Below are positions 47,630 through 60,167 of a stretch of DNA of 64,000 nucleotides, piece by piece. Source of the stretch: Rhizopus sp. PT2906 (taxonomy: Eukaryota; Mucoromycota; Mucoromycetes; Mucorales; Rhizopodaceae); assembly GCA_025529335.1 (NCBI GenBank), contig JAMYHX010000008.1, positions 124,001 through 188,000 of the forward strand, given 5' to 3'. Numbering within the stretch: the first letter of the stretch is position 1; each line of letters opens with the position of its first letter. Position numbers and translations under genes: made by a program. Under the pieces are notes generated by a model. That model worked only from the letters and a program-made list of their open reading frames with translations, was not told the origin of the DNA and ran no database searches.

Positions 47630-48623
47630 TTAGCAGCCAACAGTACCGGTGTTTGCAGAGTGCCAAGAAATGCCAACCATATTACTTAACATAGTGCTAT
47701 CATTTGCAGATTGGGTATTGTTTTGTTGTTGTTTGTTCATAAAGTCGTGTGATGGTTGCTGTCGTCGTCGACGATCTTCAGTCTTTTGATGAGTTTTCAT
47801 ATGTTGTGATAAATTGTCTGATCGAGAAAATGTTTTATGACAGTTGGGAAATGTACATGCAAATGGTCTTTCGAGGGTATGAATGCGCATATGACGTTTG
47901 AGATGTTCTAATCGCTTGAAGCTGCGCTGACATTGGTTGACAGGACAAACATGAGTCTTTTGTTGATTGCTAGAAGAGGATGCACGTCGACTGGTTGAAG
48001 CGCCTGTAGTGCGCATGTTGGATGCTACGGGAGAAGAAGACATCGTTGTGGCAGGCACATTATTGGTCACAGGGCCAACAGAGTAACTAGGGTAACCATA
48101 GGGGTCTCGGTAGCCATTGCCATTGTTAGCAGTAGGAGCATTAGGTGAGGTTACCATGGATCCCATGTGATAACCAAATTGATTGTTTCGATCATGTTCA
48201 TCGGAAGCAAAGAAGGGTTGGTTATGAACCTCATGGTTGAGCAAGGAGGGAACATGAGATGAATTTAAACCAAAGGCAGGCTGATTAAAGTTGCGTAATG
48301 TTTGATTATAAGTAGCATTATCCTGTGGCATGTGAGAATGAGAAAGAAAAGTATAGGTATGTAAGGAACTTACCTCAGCAGAGTAGCTTGGACGATGATG
48401 GTGGTGATGATGGTGATGACCATAAATGTCAGGGTATCCCATATCAAATGGTTGCTTTGCAAAATAATTGGCTTGAGTACGATCATCGAATACTTGAGGA
48501 GCGCTTGTGATGCTCGGATTAGATGTACCGACAGAGGCAACAACAGCTGCAGCTGTGGCAGCGACGGCAGCAGCTGCTGCAGTGGAAGCATCAGAAGAGA
48601 CAGAAGACTTTTTTACAGAGTTC

Positions 48624-48655
<32 letters not shown>

Positions 48656-49492
48656 CTTGGTATGAGTACGGTAATGAGCATGAAAGTTATCAGATCGACT
48701 GAAACTTTTACCACATCCAGGGAAATGGCATACATGAGGTCGCTTTCCAGTGTGAATGAGCATATGACGCTTAAGATGTTCGTATCGCTTGAAACTCCAG
48801 GTACAGAAAGGGTACTTGCATCCGTGCTTGTGCTGAGTGGTAGGGCCATTCAAGTGAGCACGGGAGCCTCGACGCTTGGCTGGGGTAGCATCGTTCGCTG
48901 TAGCGGGCTGCATCGCATCAGTAGATCGATCTTCAAAAGCGGATTGTTGAACTGCGTTGTTGTTGCTATTCATCAAAAAGTCATTGGGAGGACAGAGCGA
49001 GTTGACGGCGACAGCAGCAGCGACAGCAGCAGAGTATCCATTGGAATCATCCATGGACATGGCTGAACAAGAACTTCTGCGGAATGCGTCTTGATCATGC
49101 ATTGAGGATGGGTGTGAAATGTTTGTGCCGAATCCAAAAGGACCTACATCAACAGAAAATTTACGCTTAAACTGCATTGAATCAATCAAGACAGATGAAG
49201 GAGAGACAGCTGGGGTGAGAGGAGGTGACATGTTTTGATGGTAAAGTGGGTGACTGTTCTGCATACTGTTGAAAGTGTAACCAGCATTAGAAGGAGGAGG
49301 TAAGAAATTGTTTGAATAAGGTAAGATGTTTTGATCTTTAGTATCAGTATTAGTGTCAATAAAAGATGAAGTTGAAGGTGGAGAAGGTGTTGCGGCTTCG
49401 TCTAATTTTGGAAGCTTGTCAATTCCAGGTAACTTTTCAGACATTAATGAGGTGCTGTGTTGGTCGTAGTTGGTTAGTAATTGATTATTCAT
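47630..49492 (-). CDS. C2H2 zinc-finger transcription factor with two separated finger pairs
   Basis: A nuclear DNA-binding regulator. After removing a 51-bp intron (48373-48323) the protein has 603 residues. Finger pair 1 lies near 221-285 (CKYPFCTWSFKRYEHLKRH; CHFPGCGKSFSRSDNFHAH), followed directly by a poly-Gln run and an Ala-rich tract. Pair 2 lies near 495-560 (CPVNQCQRSFKRLEHLKRH; CTFPNCHKTFSRSDNLSQH). Helix residues KRLEHLKRHMRIHT / SRSDNLSQHMKTH resemble the finger pair of fungal Ste12-type SteA proteins, but there is no homeodomain-like STE region. The two pairs are clearly related to each other. The target is unknown. The intron has no in-frame stop, so a retained form would carry 17 extra residues. 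Confidence 0.9.
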
Positions 49493-51108
49493 AATGAATA
49501 AATTAATTTTTTTGGTTTAAGGAAAGAAAGAAGAAAGAAGAAGATATAGTGATAAAAAAGAGAGCCTATTTATATTTGAAGCAAGTTGATAAGTAAAAAA
49601 AAAAGGCAATAGATTGATCGACTATATAAAAATCAAGGGGAAGGGAGGAGAGAATAAAAAAAAGTTTAGGCTTTTTTATTTCTACAGCAAATCTTTCTCG
49701 CTCTTGTTCTGTAAATTTGTAAAAAGTATGGTAGCAGTAGAGGTTGGGTAATAAATAAAGCTTGCTAATTTAAGAATTAGGGGTAGTATTCTAATAAAAA
49801 GGGGTGACTAAAGACATATATATATATATATATACTCCTATATTCATGCATTAAGTATGAAAATAGAGCAGTAATCACGATTTATTTTAATTGTTAAACT
49901 AGAATAGATATAAAATACTTTAATATCTAGAGTGATAAAAGAGTGTCTTTTTGTTATGCAACAAACTAGCATTTATTGGTAGAAACTACATTCCCCTAAA
50001 AGAATGTTCAAGCTAATATATACACGTTCTGATTGCTTTAACAAATGTCTTTTCTCTCTCTCTTTTTTTAGGAGAGAGCAGAAAAAATCAAAGGAGATTC
50101 CGATAAAATAGGACGCATGACCTCGTGTAGGAATAGAGATTGAGAAAAGTAAAAGCAGAAAGAGACAGACAGAGAGAGAGAGAGAGAGAGAGAAAGGCTC
50201 GTTTTGCCTTTTTTTTTATCTTCTCCTGTTCAAATTAGGTTTTATTATTCTCCTCCCTTAAATTTGGTATTTTCCAAAAAAAGATGTACACATTAGGCAT
50301 AGATGTCGTTTACTTTGCCCTTCTCCCAAAGTACGCTCTCTAGTCTCCCCTTTTTTTTATATTCTCCCTCTTGTGTACATATACACATTGATTTTTTGAA
50401 GAAAAAAAAGATTCCAAAAGAAAAGAGAGAGAGAGAGAGATAAATTGGCTAATTGACAGCTAAATATAGAGAAAGAAAAAGAGGAATTTTATGCAGATAA
50501 ACAATAATGAAATGTAATAAATTTCATTATCATCAATAAAGCTAATATTCTGTCTGTAGTTTAGATAAAATGCTTTATAAATATTGCTCTGAAGAATGTA
50601 CTCTCTTATATGAATTGCCCTACTTAGAGAGAGAATAAAAACGTGTTAAACTTTGTTCTATTTGACATACACTCCATTCACACTAATTACTACTTGAGAA
50701 GATAAAGACCTAGTTAGATGCATAATTGGCATTAAAGAATGCTCACAGTTACAAATAAGCATATATTTTATTCTATGAGAGCATTCCTGGTTTTATAGAT
50801 TATAAAGTCTATTTTTACATGTGCATTTCCACCTTTTAAGCTTGTATAACTATTGCTGTCAATTTTCTTCCCCCCCCCCCTCTCCTCCTCCTTTTTTTTT
50901 CTATCTCTCTTACCATTTTATCTAAAGGGTGCCGAATACGATAGGCATGGTTGTCATCCAATTTATCCACATTAATTTCCGGCCCGGGAGGCGGTAATTT
51001 CAATCACCGCTCCGAGCATCGTTTATTTCAGTATGAGTTTTTACTATAGAAAAGGCAACATAGCAGGAAGCCTATTAATCCTTCCTTTTTGTTAATCCAT
51101 TCGTTACA
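49493..51108. other. Long divergent intergenic region
   Basis: About 1.6 kb between the zinc-finger gene and eL31. It contains a (TA)n tract at 49818-49833, (GA)n at 50169-50194 and 50426-50440, and a poly(C)/CT-rich tract at 50870-50895 about 270-290 bp upstream of the eL31 ATG, suitable as a ribosomal-protein promoter element. The segment 50930-51030 is unusually GC-rich for the region (TTCCGGCCCGGGAGGCGG). No ORF is supported. Confidence 0.5.
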
Positions 51109-51163
51109 GTAAGTCAACTCCATCCCATCCATCCTTCATTTTACTCATTACGTGATTTAACAG
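51109..51163 (+). other. Probable 5'-UTR intron of eL31
   Basis: GTAAGT at 51109 and an AG immediately before the ATG at 51164 bound a 55-bp, pyrimidine-rich segment. 5'-UTR introns are common in fungal ribosomal-protein genes. Confidence 0.6.
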
Positions 51164-51641
51164 ATGGCCAAGGATCAAAAGACCCCCAAGCGTTCTACCC
51201 TCGCTGATGTTGTTACTCGTGAATACACCATCCACTTGCACAAGCACGTTTTTGGCAGGTAGAGCACATTATGAAACTTTTTATACGAATTGTCCCCATT
51301 AACAACCTTTATAGATCTTTGAGAAAGCGTACTCCTGCTGCTGTCAAGGCTGTCAAGGCTTTCGCTACAAAGGCCATGGGTACCAAGGATGTCCGTCTTG
51401 ATCCCGCCTTGAACAAGGCTCTCTGGTCTCGTGGTGTCAAGCACATCAACCACCGTATTCGTGTCCGTATCGCTCGTAAGCGTAACGATGACGAAAACGC
51501 CAAGGAAAAGCTCTACTCCTATGTTACCTACGTTCCCGTCAGCTCCTTCAAGGGTAAGTTTTGTTGAAAGGACTTTGGAATAGTAGTGATTGACTTTATA
51601 TATTAGGTCTTGAAACTCAAGTTGTTGATGATGAAGCTTAA
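51164..51641 (+). CDS. RPL31: 60S ribosomal protein L31 (eL31)
   Basis: A component of the large ribosomal subunit near the peptide exit tunnel. The 122-residue protein matches the family along its length: TLADVVTREYTIHLHKHVFG, RTPAAVKAVKAFAT, MGTKDVRLDPALNKALWSRG, RIRVRIARKRNDDENAKEKL, VTYVPVSSFKGLETQVVDDE. Exons: 51164-51258, 51315-51553, 51607-51641, phases consistent. Codon use is strongly C-ending (GTC, CGT, AAG), unlike most neighbours, as expected for a highly expressed gene; fumarase shares this bias. Confidence 0.98.
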
Positions 51642-52111
51642 ATGATTAAGTATAATAAATGATACTTTTCAACATCTTTACAACTGTCTGCTTTTGTATG
51701 TCTGGGTTAAAAGAGGGGATGATCGGTCAATATGGAATATATGTATGCATGTACGAGTTTTCTAAGGAGATAATCCAGTTATCCCAAGATGAAACTCGGT
51801 TTATCCTAGAAAATGAATTCAGAGAATGACAACGATGAGAAAGTTATATGATCTACGTTTTTAACTGTCATTCTGTCTTTTATTGATGTGCCAATGAAAG
51901 ATAAAAATAGGATTATTAAATGAGGATCTACCTTGACTATTTTGGTAATGATGTAAAAGAGAAAGAGAGAAGGAGGAGGGGATGAAGGGATGATGCAGTG
52001 TTTCATTGTAAGATTGTCAGCTATTAATTTCATTATACTCAGGTTTTATGTATATAAACCCTCTATTTCTCCCCCCCCCCTTTTTTTAAAAAATAAAAAA
52101 TAAAATAGACA
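51642..52111. other. Intergenic between eL31 and the AMP-binding gene
   Basis: 470 bp. A poly(C) run (52071-52080) followed by T7 and an A-rich stretch directly precedes the next start codon. No gene. Confidence 0.55.
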
Positions 52112-53816
52112 ATGCTTATGCAAACTAAGTCAACATCACAAGACTGTCCTATTACTGTTCCTGAGAGTAAACTAACGCCTGTCGTTCTGGATAAAGTGTC
52201 CCTTCTTGACATACTATTTACGGAAACATATAATAAGACACCACCTGGTCAAGTTATTTATGCAGAAGCAAGCAATCCAGAGATTAATTTAACCTTTGAA
52301 CAACTCAAACATCGCGTGCTTGTATGTGCAACTGCTCTAAAGAATGGATTTAACTTACAGCCTGGTGATGTTGTTGGCATATGTTCTCAGAATAATATTA
52401 TGTATCCTATCTTGTTTTTTGGATCCATTGCAGCAGGTAAAGATCAGCACAGACCATTGTATCAAGATTATTCATTTAATGGCACATTTAGGTTGTGTTG
52501 TTGCCCCATTACGTCCTTCAGACATGCTATCATCCGAGGAACTTGCTAATGACATTGCTACTGTTGTTCCTAAACTACTTATTGTTCATCAATGGGAGAT
52601 GCAGCATACATTCACTGCTCTAGGGCGATCTGGCATTCCTAAACCCCCTATTTTGTTGCTGAATGAACCTAATGAAAAAATAGATGAAGCCTATGCAAAT
52701 ATGCCAACGGTAGATGCGCTTGTTTTCTCAAACGAACCAGCACAACCTTATCAATATACAAATGAGGAACTTGCAAACTCCCCTTGCTGTCTGTACTTTA
52801 CTTCAGGATCTACTGGCAGATCCAAAGCTGTCATGATTAGTCAAAATGCTATCGTCAGTCAATTACTTTATATTGCGGGATCTGTACGTTGTCAATGCAA
52901 CAATTTGGTATTTACAAACTTTTCGTTTGCGAGTTCCTTTGGCCTGTACCTGATTTTTGGCATCTGCAGTGGAATGACATCCTATATTCTTGACAAGAAT
53001 AAATCAACACTTGAAGGTCTTTGTGATGCTATTGAGAGGTTAAAGATCAAAGCAGTTGCTCTTCCCCCAGGTATAGTTAATCTTTTGGTCAAGAGTAAAC
53101 AAGTAACAAGTCGATATGATCTATCTTCTCTTCAAAAGATATATTTCACCGGTGGTTTTGTGGACGTGTCTATTGTAATGCTTGTAAAACGGGTATTGAA
53201 CGTACAATGTGTCAACTTGTTTGGAATGACTGAATCGTTGGGTATCTTTGTTAGCAATGAGTGTTACACGCTTGCTGGCTCTGTTGGTCGTTTATCTAGG
53301 ATTGCGTCTGCACGTATTGTCAATGAGGAAGGAAGAGATGTGTCTGTTGGAGACATTGGCGAATTGCGTATAAAGAGCCCCTCCATGACTATTGGTTACT
53401 ACAAGGATGCTCAGGCTACAGCTGAGCTCTTTGATGAACAGGGATATATGCGAACCGGTGATATTTTTAGAATGGACGATCGCGGTCTATTTTACTATGT
53501 CTCACGCTCCAAAGATTTGATAAGACAACCTTATATTAATATCCATGCAACAGAAATCGAATCGGTGATCAACAGACATCCAAATGTTGAAGACTGTGCT
53601 GTTGTTGGTGTCTATTCTGAAGAACATGCATTTGAATTACCGCGAGCCTATGTGTCTCTGATCGACAAAGGCATTACGAACAAGACAGTTGAAGAAATAT
53701 ATGAATGTGTAAACTCACAGCTTCCTTCATACAAACAGCTTTCTGGTAGAATATTTGTTATAGATTCTTTTCCAAGAACAGGCTCTGGAAAGATTAAACG
53801 CTTTGAACTTGTATAA
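52112..53816 (+). CDS. AMP-binding enzyme (ANL superfamily acyl-CoA synthetase / 4CL-like ligase)
   Basis: Activates a carboxylic acid as acyl-AMP and probably transfers it to CoA or a carrier. The 549-residue protein comes from two exons (52112-52436, 52492-53816; 55-bp intron). Motifs in order: LPAGDVVGI-like QPGDVVGICSQN, the phosphate-binding loop YFTSGSTGRSK (near 210), LFGMTES, GELRIKSPSMTIGYY, YMRTGD (adenylate Asp), the hinge region RSKDLI and the catalytic-Lys motif GSGKIKR at the end. There is no peroxisomal SKL tail (it ends FELV) and no membrane anchor. The substrate cannot be told from the sequence; the group includes 4-coumarate-CoA-ligase-like and medium-chain enzymes. Confidence 0.88.
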
Positions 53817-53948
53817 AAATAATGCAGTAAAGTCCCATGAAAAAGTCCGACATTTACATCTTTTACTTTCTCCACCCTGGTCTATTTATTTATATTTTCG
53901 GGGAAACGGTTTTAAGTCCTATTTTTTTTCTTTTTTGTATTCTTCGAA

Positions 53949-55954
53949 ATGTTGCGTTCCTCTGTCTTTCGCATGATGAACCAAGCTACCAACTTGAACC
54001 ACTCTACTCGTCTCTTCAGCAGCGCTTCTGCTGTCTTGGTAATTGTTTTGTACTTCTTTATCTGATAAGAATTTGTGTTCCTGACTTTTTTTTTTTATGA
54101 TAAATAGCAAAAGTTCCGTACTGAACGCGATACTTTTGGTGACCTTCAAGTTCCTGCTGACAGATATTGGGGCGCCCAAACTCAAAGGTAAAACAAGTTG
54201 CTCTAACATAAAAGCAGAAATATAACTTTAAAAAGATCTCTTCAAAACTTTGATATTGGTGGCCCTGGTGAACGTATGCCCGAACCTTTGATCCGTGCTT
54301 TCGGTGTTCTCAAGAAGGCTGCTGCCACTGTTAACATGACCTATGGCTTGGATCCCAAGATTGGTGAAGCTATTCAAAAGGCTGCTGATGAGGTGTGTGG
54401 ATATGGAATTACAAACAATATGAATGTTATTAACACTATGTGCATAAAAACAGGTCATTGATGGATCTTTGATCGACCACTTCCCTCTTGTTGTTTGGCA
54501 AACCGGTTCCGGTACTCAAACCAAGTAAGTGTCCTTGTTTGTGAGATATTTATGATGATTAACCTTTCCAACATAGCATGAACGTCAACGAGGTATGAAT
54601 AGAAGAATAGAAAGTCGAATGTGTAATACTTACTTTTGCACACCAACTTGTCAGGTTATTTCCAACCGTGCTATCGAGCTTCTCGGTGGTGAACTTGGTT
54701 CCAAGACTCCAGTTCACCCTAACGATCACGTCAACATGAGTCAATCATCCAACGATACGTAAGCGAGACATGTCAATATATGGAATTCTATTTAACCTTG
54801 GCTATAGTTTCCCTACCGCCATGCATGTTGCTGCTGTTGTCGAAATTCATCACCGCCTCATCCCTGCCTTGACCACCTTACGTGACGCTCTTCAAGCCAA
54901 GTCTGATGAATTTAAGGATATCATCAAGATTGGTCGTACTCACTTGCAAGATGCTACACCTTTGACCCTCGGCCAAGAATTCTCTGGTTACACTCAACAA
55001 TTGACCTATGGTATTGCTCGTGTTGAAAGCACTTTGGAACGTCTCTACAACCTTGCTCAAGGTGGTACTGCTGTTGGTACCGGTCTTAACACCAAGAAGG
55101 GATTTGACGTCAAGGTTGCCGACACCATTGCCAAGATCACTGGTCTTCCTTTCAAGACTGCCCCTAACAAGGTAAAAAAACAAGTGCAGAATATCAAAAA
55201 GAGAGAGTGTGTGTATTGATCATAGTGCCTTTTGTATAGTTTGAAGCTCTTGCTGCTCATGATGCTATTGTCGAAGCCCATGGTGCTCTCAACACCGTTG
55301 CTTGCTCTCTTATGAAGATTGCCAACGATATCCGTTATCTCGGTTCCGGACCTCGTTGCGGTCTTGGTGAAATTTCCTTGCCCGAAAACGAACCTGGATC
55401 CTCTATTATGCCTGGTAAGGTCAACCCTACTCAATGTGAAGCCATGACCATGGTCTGTTCTCAAGTCATGGGTAACAACACTGCCGTCTCTGTCGCTGGC
55501 TCCAACGGTCAATTCGAGGTAAAGTGTCTTTATTGGACTGTGGAGAGTATGTTGCTAACATTTTTTTTGATAGCTCAATGTCTTTAAACCTGTCATGATC
55601 AAGAACTTGCTTCAATCTATCCGTCTTCTTTCTGACGCTTCCGTCTCATTCACCAAGAACTGTGTTGTTGGTATCAAGGCTAATGAAAAGAGAATTGAAA
55701 GCATCATGAACGAGGTAATTTTAGGTTTTTAAAGAAAAAAAAAGATATATTAATTCGCTAAATATGTACAGTCCTTGATGTTGGTCACTGCTCTTAACCC
55801 TCACATTGGTTACGATAAGGCTGCTCAATGTGCCAAGAAGGCTCACAAGGAAGGTACTACCTTGAAGGAAGCTGCTCTCTCTCTTGGTTACTTGACTTCT
55901 GAACAATTCGATCAATGGGTCAGACCTGAAAACATGATCTCTGCCAAGGATTAA
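53949..55954 (+). CDS. Fumarate hydratase, class II
   Basis: Fumarase interconverts fumarate and malate in the TCA cycle; in fungi one gene often serves mitochondria and cytosol. The 494-residue protein starts with a mitochondrial presequence (MLRSSVFRMMNQ...TRLFSSASAV), then the core [79 protein letters not shown] and the signature GSSIMPGKVN. Exons: 53949-54038, 54108-54187, 54236-54392, 54454-54524, 54577-54592, 54655-54758, 54808-55171, 55240-55518, 55574-55714, 55772-55954; all in phase. Exon 5 is only 16 nt. C-ending codons prevail, indicating high expression. Confidence 0.97.
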
Positions 55955-56122
55955 GTATTAGATTCTTTTTTTGTAATTATATTAAATAAATGGAGGGGTA
56001 CTCTGGAATAAGTTACCGTCATCAGTAAGCCTTAGTTTATCTGTAGAGCGTCAAATTTCTTTGAATGGTTTTATTACTGATTTTCCTTTTTATTATTGCA
56101 ACCCGATAGCTTAAAAATAATT

Positions 56123-57946
56123 TCACTTTTTAGAGAGGTGCTCTTTGAGGACAGCAGCAGCTTCTTGTACTTTACCAAGCAATTCGTCCTTGTCTTCAAG
56201 CATATGCAACAGTTCATTGTTATCCATTTCCAACAACATCCCAGTGATCTTGCCAGAGTACTCGGGTTCATATGTGTTGCTACAAATAAAGTGAGTGGGT
56301 TGGGTTTGGTTGTTTGTTCAATACTTACATAATAGGATACAATCTCTCACCAAGCATTTGCTTTTGTACTTCAGCTGGAAAAGACGCTAAATCCTTTGCA
56401 TTTAATGGATGAAGAGCAGGTTCAGCAACTGGCATAGGAGGCGCAGGTCTTGCTTGTGCAAGCATAGGAGGTGCAGGGCGTGGCATGACTGGGTAAGCTT
56501 GGCCAGGGAAAGGTACAGCTGAATAGACAGGACGAGCAGCAACCATGCTAGGAGGGCCATACATGTTGGGAGCGTACATGGGAACAGGGTTAGGGTTCAT
56601 TCTTTGCTTTAGTTGAAAGAGCTGAGCCATTTGAGAGCGACGGTCTTCTTTGCGTTGAGCGATTGCTACATAAATAGGCTTTGTACCTATGATACGACCG
56701 TTTATCTCTGTTACAGCCCGAGTAGCTTCTTCAGGAGAAGTAAAACAGACAAAGCCAAATCCACGGCTCTCATTTGTCTCAGAACGCATAATCTTGGCAG
56801 AGGTGATCACACCATATACGGAAAATATTTCACGAAGTTGGTCATCGTCCACATCATCATCCAAATTCTTTACATAAAGGTTGACTCCTTGATATTTATT
56901 CAACTTTTCCATTTTGGCGTCTTCATATTGGCGTCTCAGTTCTTCTTCACGCTCACTCTTCTTTTGTGCTCTAGAAACGTACAAATTTTGACCATGAAAG
57001 TCGTTTCCATGAAGCTCGTCTACAGCTCTTTGAGCATCTTCATGCTTTTCAAAATTTACAAACCCAAATCCTCTTGATACACCTATATTGTCCTTGGTGA
57101 TCAAGCAAGATGTAATGGCCCCATATTTGCCAAATAGCTCTCGTAATTCTTCATCACTAACATCCAATGGTATATTCTTGACATAAACATTGGTAAACTG
57201 GGCACGGAATCCTTCAACTTTTGATTGGCGTTCCTTTTTGGGTATATAAAAACCGACATAACTACAAACAAGGTTAGCTTATGATATTAATTGCTTGAGG
57301 CTCATTTACACTTTTCTGTCATTCAGAAGCATTCCATTCACATTAGTAATTGCCTTTTCAGCAAATTCTTGACTTTCATAGTGAACAAAGCCATATCCCT
57401 TTGACCTTCCCTCTTCATCCAGTGCAATCTTGCAAGATAAGATGTTACCAAAAGCAGAAAATGTGTCATGAAGTGCCTTGTGATCAATGGTTGGATCCAA
57501 ATTCTTTATAAAGATATTACCGGCATTGGTCTTGCGTAAGGCAGGATCACGCTGTGACCACATGATACGGCAAGAACGTCCTTTGATCGAAGAGTAATTA
57601 AGAGCTTCAATGGCCTTTTCAGCTATAAAACCACAATTTAAACGGGACCCCCTTTCAGTACAGCCTGTTATCTTTTACCGTCGGATATTCTGTGATAATT
57701 GACATAAGCATAACCTAAGCTTCTTCTTGTGACAGCATCTCTACAGACACGAATGCTAGAGACAGGTCCAATCATGTTGAACATTTCAAATAGCATAGCT
57801 TCCGTTACAGAAGGATCAAGATCACCCACATATAAAGAGCCTGAAGTAAAGGATGCTGCAGAAGAATGCTCGGGAGGCGAAGACAGATGAGAGGAACTTT
57901 CTGTGAGAGAAGTATCAATTGGAGAATTGCTTGTAGCCATAAACAT
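56123..57946 (-). CDS. PAB1: Poly(A)-binding protein (4 RRMs plus MLLE)
   Basis: Binds mRNA poly(A) tails and supports translation and deadenylation control. The 556-residue protein has four RRMs. Visible RNP motifs include LYVGDLDPSVTEAML and LGYAYVNY (RRM1), IFIKNLDPTID and KGYGFVHY (RRM2), VYVKNIPLDV and RGFGFVNF (RRM3), LYVKNLDDDV and RGFGFVCF (RRM4). A short Pro/Met-rich linker follows, then the MLLE/PABC domain (LGERLYPII..., EYSGKITGMLLEMDNNELL). Exons: 57946-57679, 57622-57310, 57261-56329, 56279-56123. The start may be 57946 or the second ATG at 57940. Eight A residues directly precede the first ATG. Confidence 0.97.
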
Positions 57947-58968
57947 TTTTTTTTCTTTAAAGGAAAGAAAGAAAAGAAAAAAAATAACGGTAAAAAGAAT
58001 GCGTTTATTTGATTTCCCTCACTTATAATAACAAAGTATGCATAAACATAAAGTCGAGACAATGATAACAGGGCCCCCTTTTTCTAAACTGACAGCAGCT
58101 TATTCTTTATGAATTTGATTTTTGCTGTTCAAGATATGACTGATATTGTTCCTTCCATATTTTGCCAAATACAGAGAGAAAGAGAGAGAGAGAGAGAAAA
58201 AGAGAGATAGAAAGAGAGATAGAGACATTTTTTACCCCTTTCTTTTTCAAGATGCCTCAGTTTACTCTTTGTACATAAGATGAGTGTGTATACTTTGATT
58301 TCATGTCCTATTTTATTCTATTTGGTTATCACAACACATATTCTGCACTAAGGGTTTTGTTTAAGAGACAACGCATGATAGAGTTTTGATTTATGATCAA
58401 TGGAAAAGCATGATAGGAAAATATAAATGGTGTCAATATAAATCTATTAAACCTGCTCTACAAGCAAAGAAATAACTTTGCCTGGTAACATTACTCAATT
58501 CTGATAATGTTAACTATTTAGATATGAACAAGAAAGAATTATCTAACGCTGATGAAATATCTTTACGCATCACATTCTCCAATGTATTGATAGATACAAA
58601 GGAGCAGTAATGATGTTGTATAGAGAGACTTTCTAGAAGATCTCTCCAAGGGTTTAAATACAGTAGTAGCTCATTTCATGGGGGATAGCTGTGATTTCTC
58701 TCTATATATAAAAATACTTCTCATCTTTGCTTTTTCATGGGTTATCATCGTACTCGAATAAAGAATGCAAAGACGTTAAAGGATACCAAGATCTTCTTGT
58801 ATTTTATTAAACAAGTATTTCTTACTATAGTTCTCTTCCTTTGATAGTGAACGTATTAGAAAGAAACACCTGATGAACAATAAATCTGAATTTAAAGCCA
58901 TTGACTGCTATTTAAATCGTGTTTTAAATTTAGTCCGTTTTCTTTCTTCTTTTTATAAACAAAACAAA
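57947..58968. repeat. Divergent intergenic region with GA-rich microsatellite
   Basis: About 1 kb between the PABP and SH3 genes. A GA-rich imperfect microsatellite lies at 58172-58227. An in-frame ATG at 58873 upstream of the SH3 gene is rejected as start because the segment after it is unlike the family. No other gene. Confidence 0.55.
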
Positions 58969-60057
58969 ATGGGTGAAGAATCAAATATACAGGCTGCAAA
59001 CTATATATTGGAGTCAATCATTAGAGATTTAGGATTCTTAAAAGATAACCACTTTTTACCACATCAAACATATCAAGAAGTCATTGCCTTACTACCCAAT
59101 CATATATCTGCTGTGGATGATACCGTTCCTAGACCTCCTTTACCTTTACGTAAATCAAATTCAAACACTACTACACATCAATTGACTCCTCCACAACCAA
59201 GAGATGTGAGCAGTGGTCCCAAGTTGCCCGTCAGACGTACAAATGATTGGTCACCTCAGCCTATAGCCATGCCTTTACCTGTTGTTAATGCTAGACAACC
59301 TGAACCTGAAAAGGTTCATACAACTCCTCCTCCTCCTGCTTATGCAGAACAGAACAATAGCAATGTGATTGCTACTGCTGAAGCATTATATGATTACCAT
59401 GGGGATGACCCTACTACTGATTTATCATTCAAACAAGGTGACATTATTGAAGTCATCGAATATGGTAAGATAATGCTGAATACATAGAACAACATATATA
59501 GATCTTACAATGATTTATATTAGTGAATGATGACTGGTGGAAAGGAACAACCCATGGTAAGACTGGTATATTCCCTCAAAACCATGTCAAGAAATTACCG
59601 TAAGTGTTTTATTTTTTAAAGAGGGCGGCTGGCTCATGTTTTGTAAATAGACCTCCTGTTAAAGCAAAACGTCCTTGGACACCCCAGCCTCCTGCTAAAC
59701 CTTCAAATGATCATCTCTATAACAATAATGCACTTGCCAATAATAATTATAATAATAACGTCCCCTCATATCCTGCCACCCCAGGTGCACCCTATGCCTA
59801 TCCACCTCCTCCCACCACTATATACCAGCCACCTCCACCAGCACAATCTTATGGTCCACCAGTTGTTGCAGTCGCACATGAAGAAGAGAAAGAAAACAAG
59901 GTTTCCAATTTGACAAAGAAATTTGGTGGACAAGTCGCAAATGCTGCCACTTGGGGCTTTGGTGCCACACGTATGTCCTTTTGCCATTTTTATATAAATT
60001 GTATAGCTAATATTTCTATTTTTAGTTGGCAGCAAGGCCGCAGATGCAATCTTTTAA
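58969..60057 (+). CDS. SH3-domain protein (Lsb1/Pin3-like actin-assembly regulator)
   Basis: In yeast, Lsb1/Lsb2 bind Las17 (WASP) and modulate cortical actin. The 307-residue protein begins with a helical segment (NYILESIIRDLGFLKDNHFL), as in Lsb1-type proteins. A Pro-rich linker follows, then an SH3 domain near 140-195 (ALYDYHGDDPTTDLSFKQGD, DWWKGTTHGKTGIFPQNHV). The tail is Pro/Asn/Tyr-rich with a conserved end containing NLTKKFGGQVANAATWGFGA and GSKAADAIF. Exons: 58969-59464, 59524-59599, 59651-59970, 60026-60057; all in phase. The ATG at 58969 has an A-rich context and begins the conserved part. Confidence 0.88.
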
Positions 60058-60167
60058 TGGCCTTTTTAAAATAAAAAGAAGTTACTCGACAATCCAAGTT
60101 GATCTATGTGATTAAGTGCGCCTACAAGACGAGTTATTTCTCTCTTGTTTAAGCAGCATTTTATTTT

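Noticed and set aside
48662..49066. 134-residue plus-strand ORF
   Set aside because: Antisense shadow of the zinc-finger gene.
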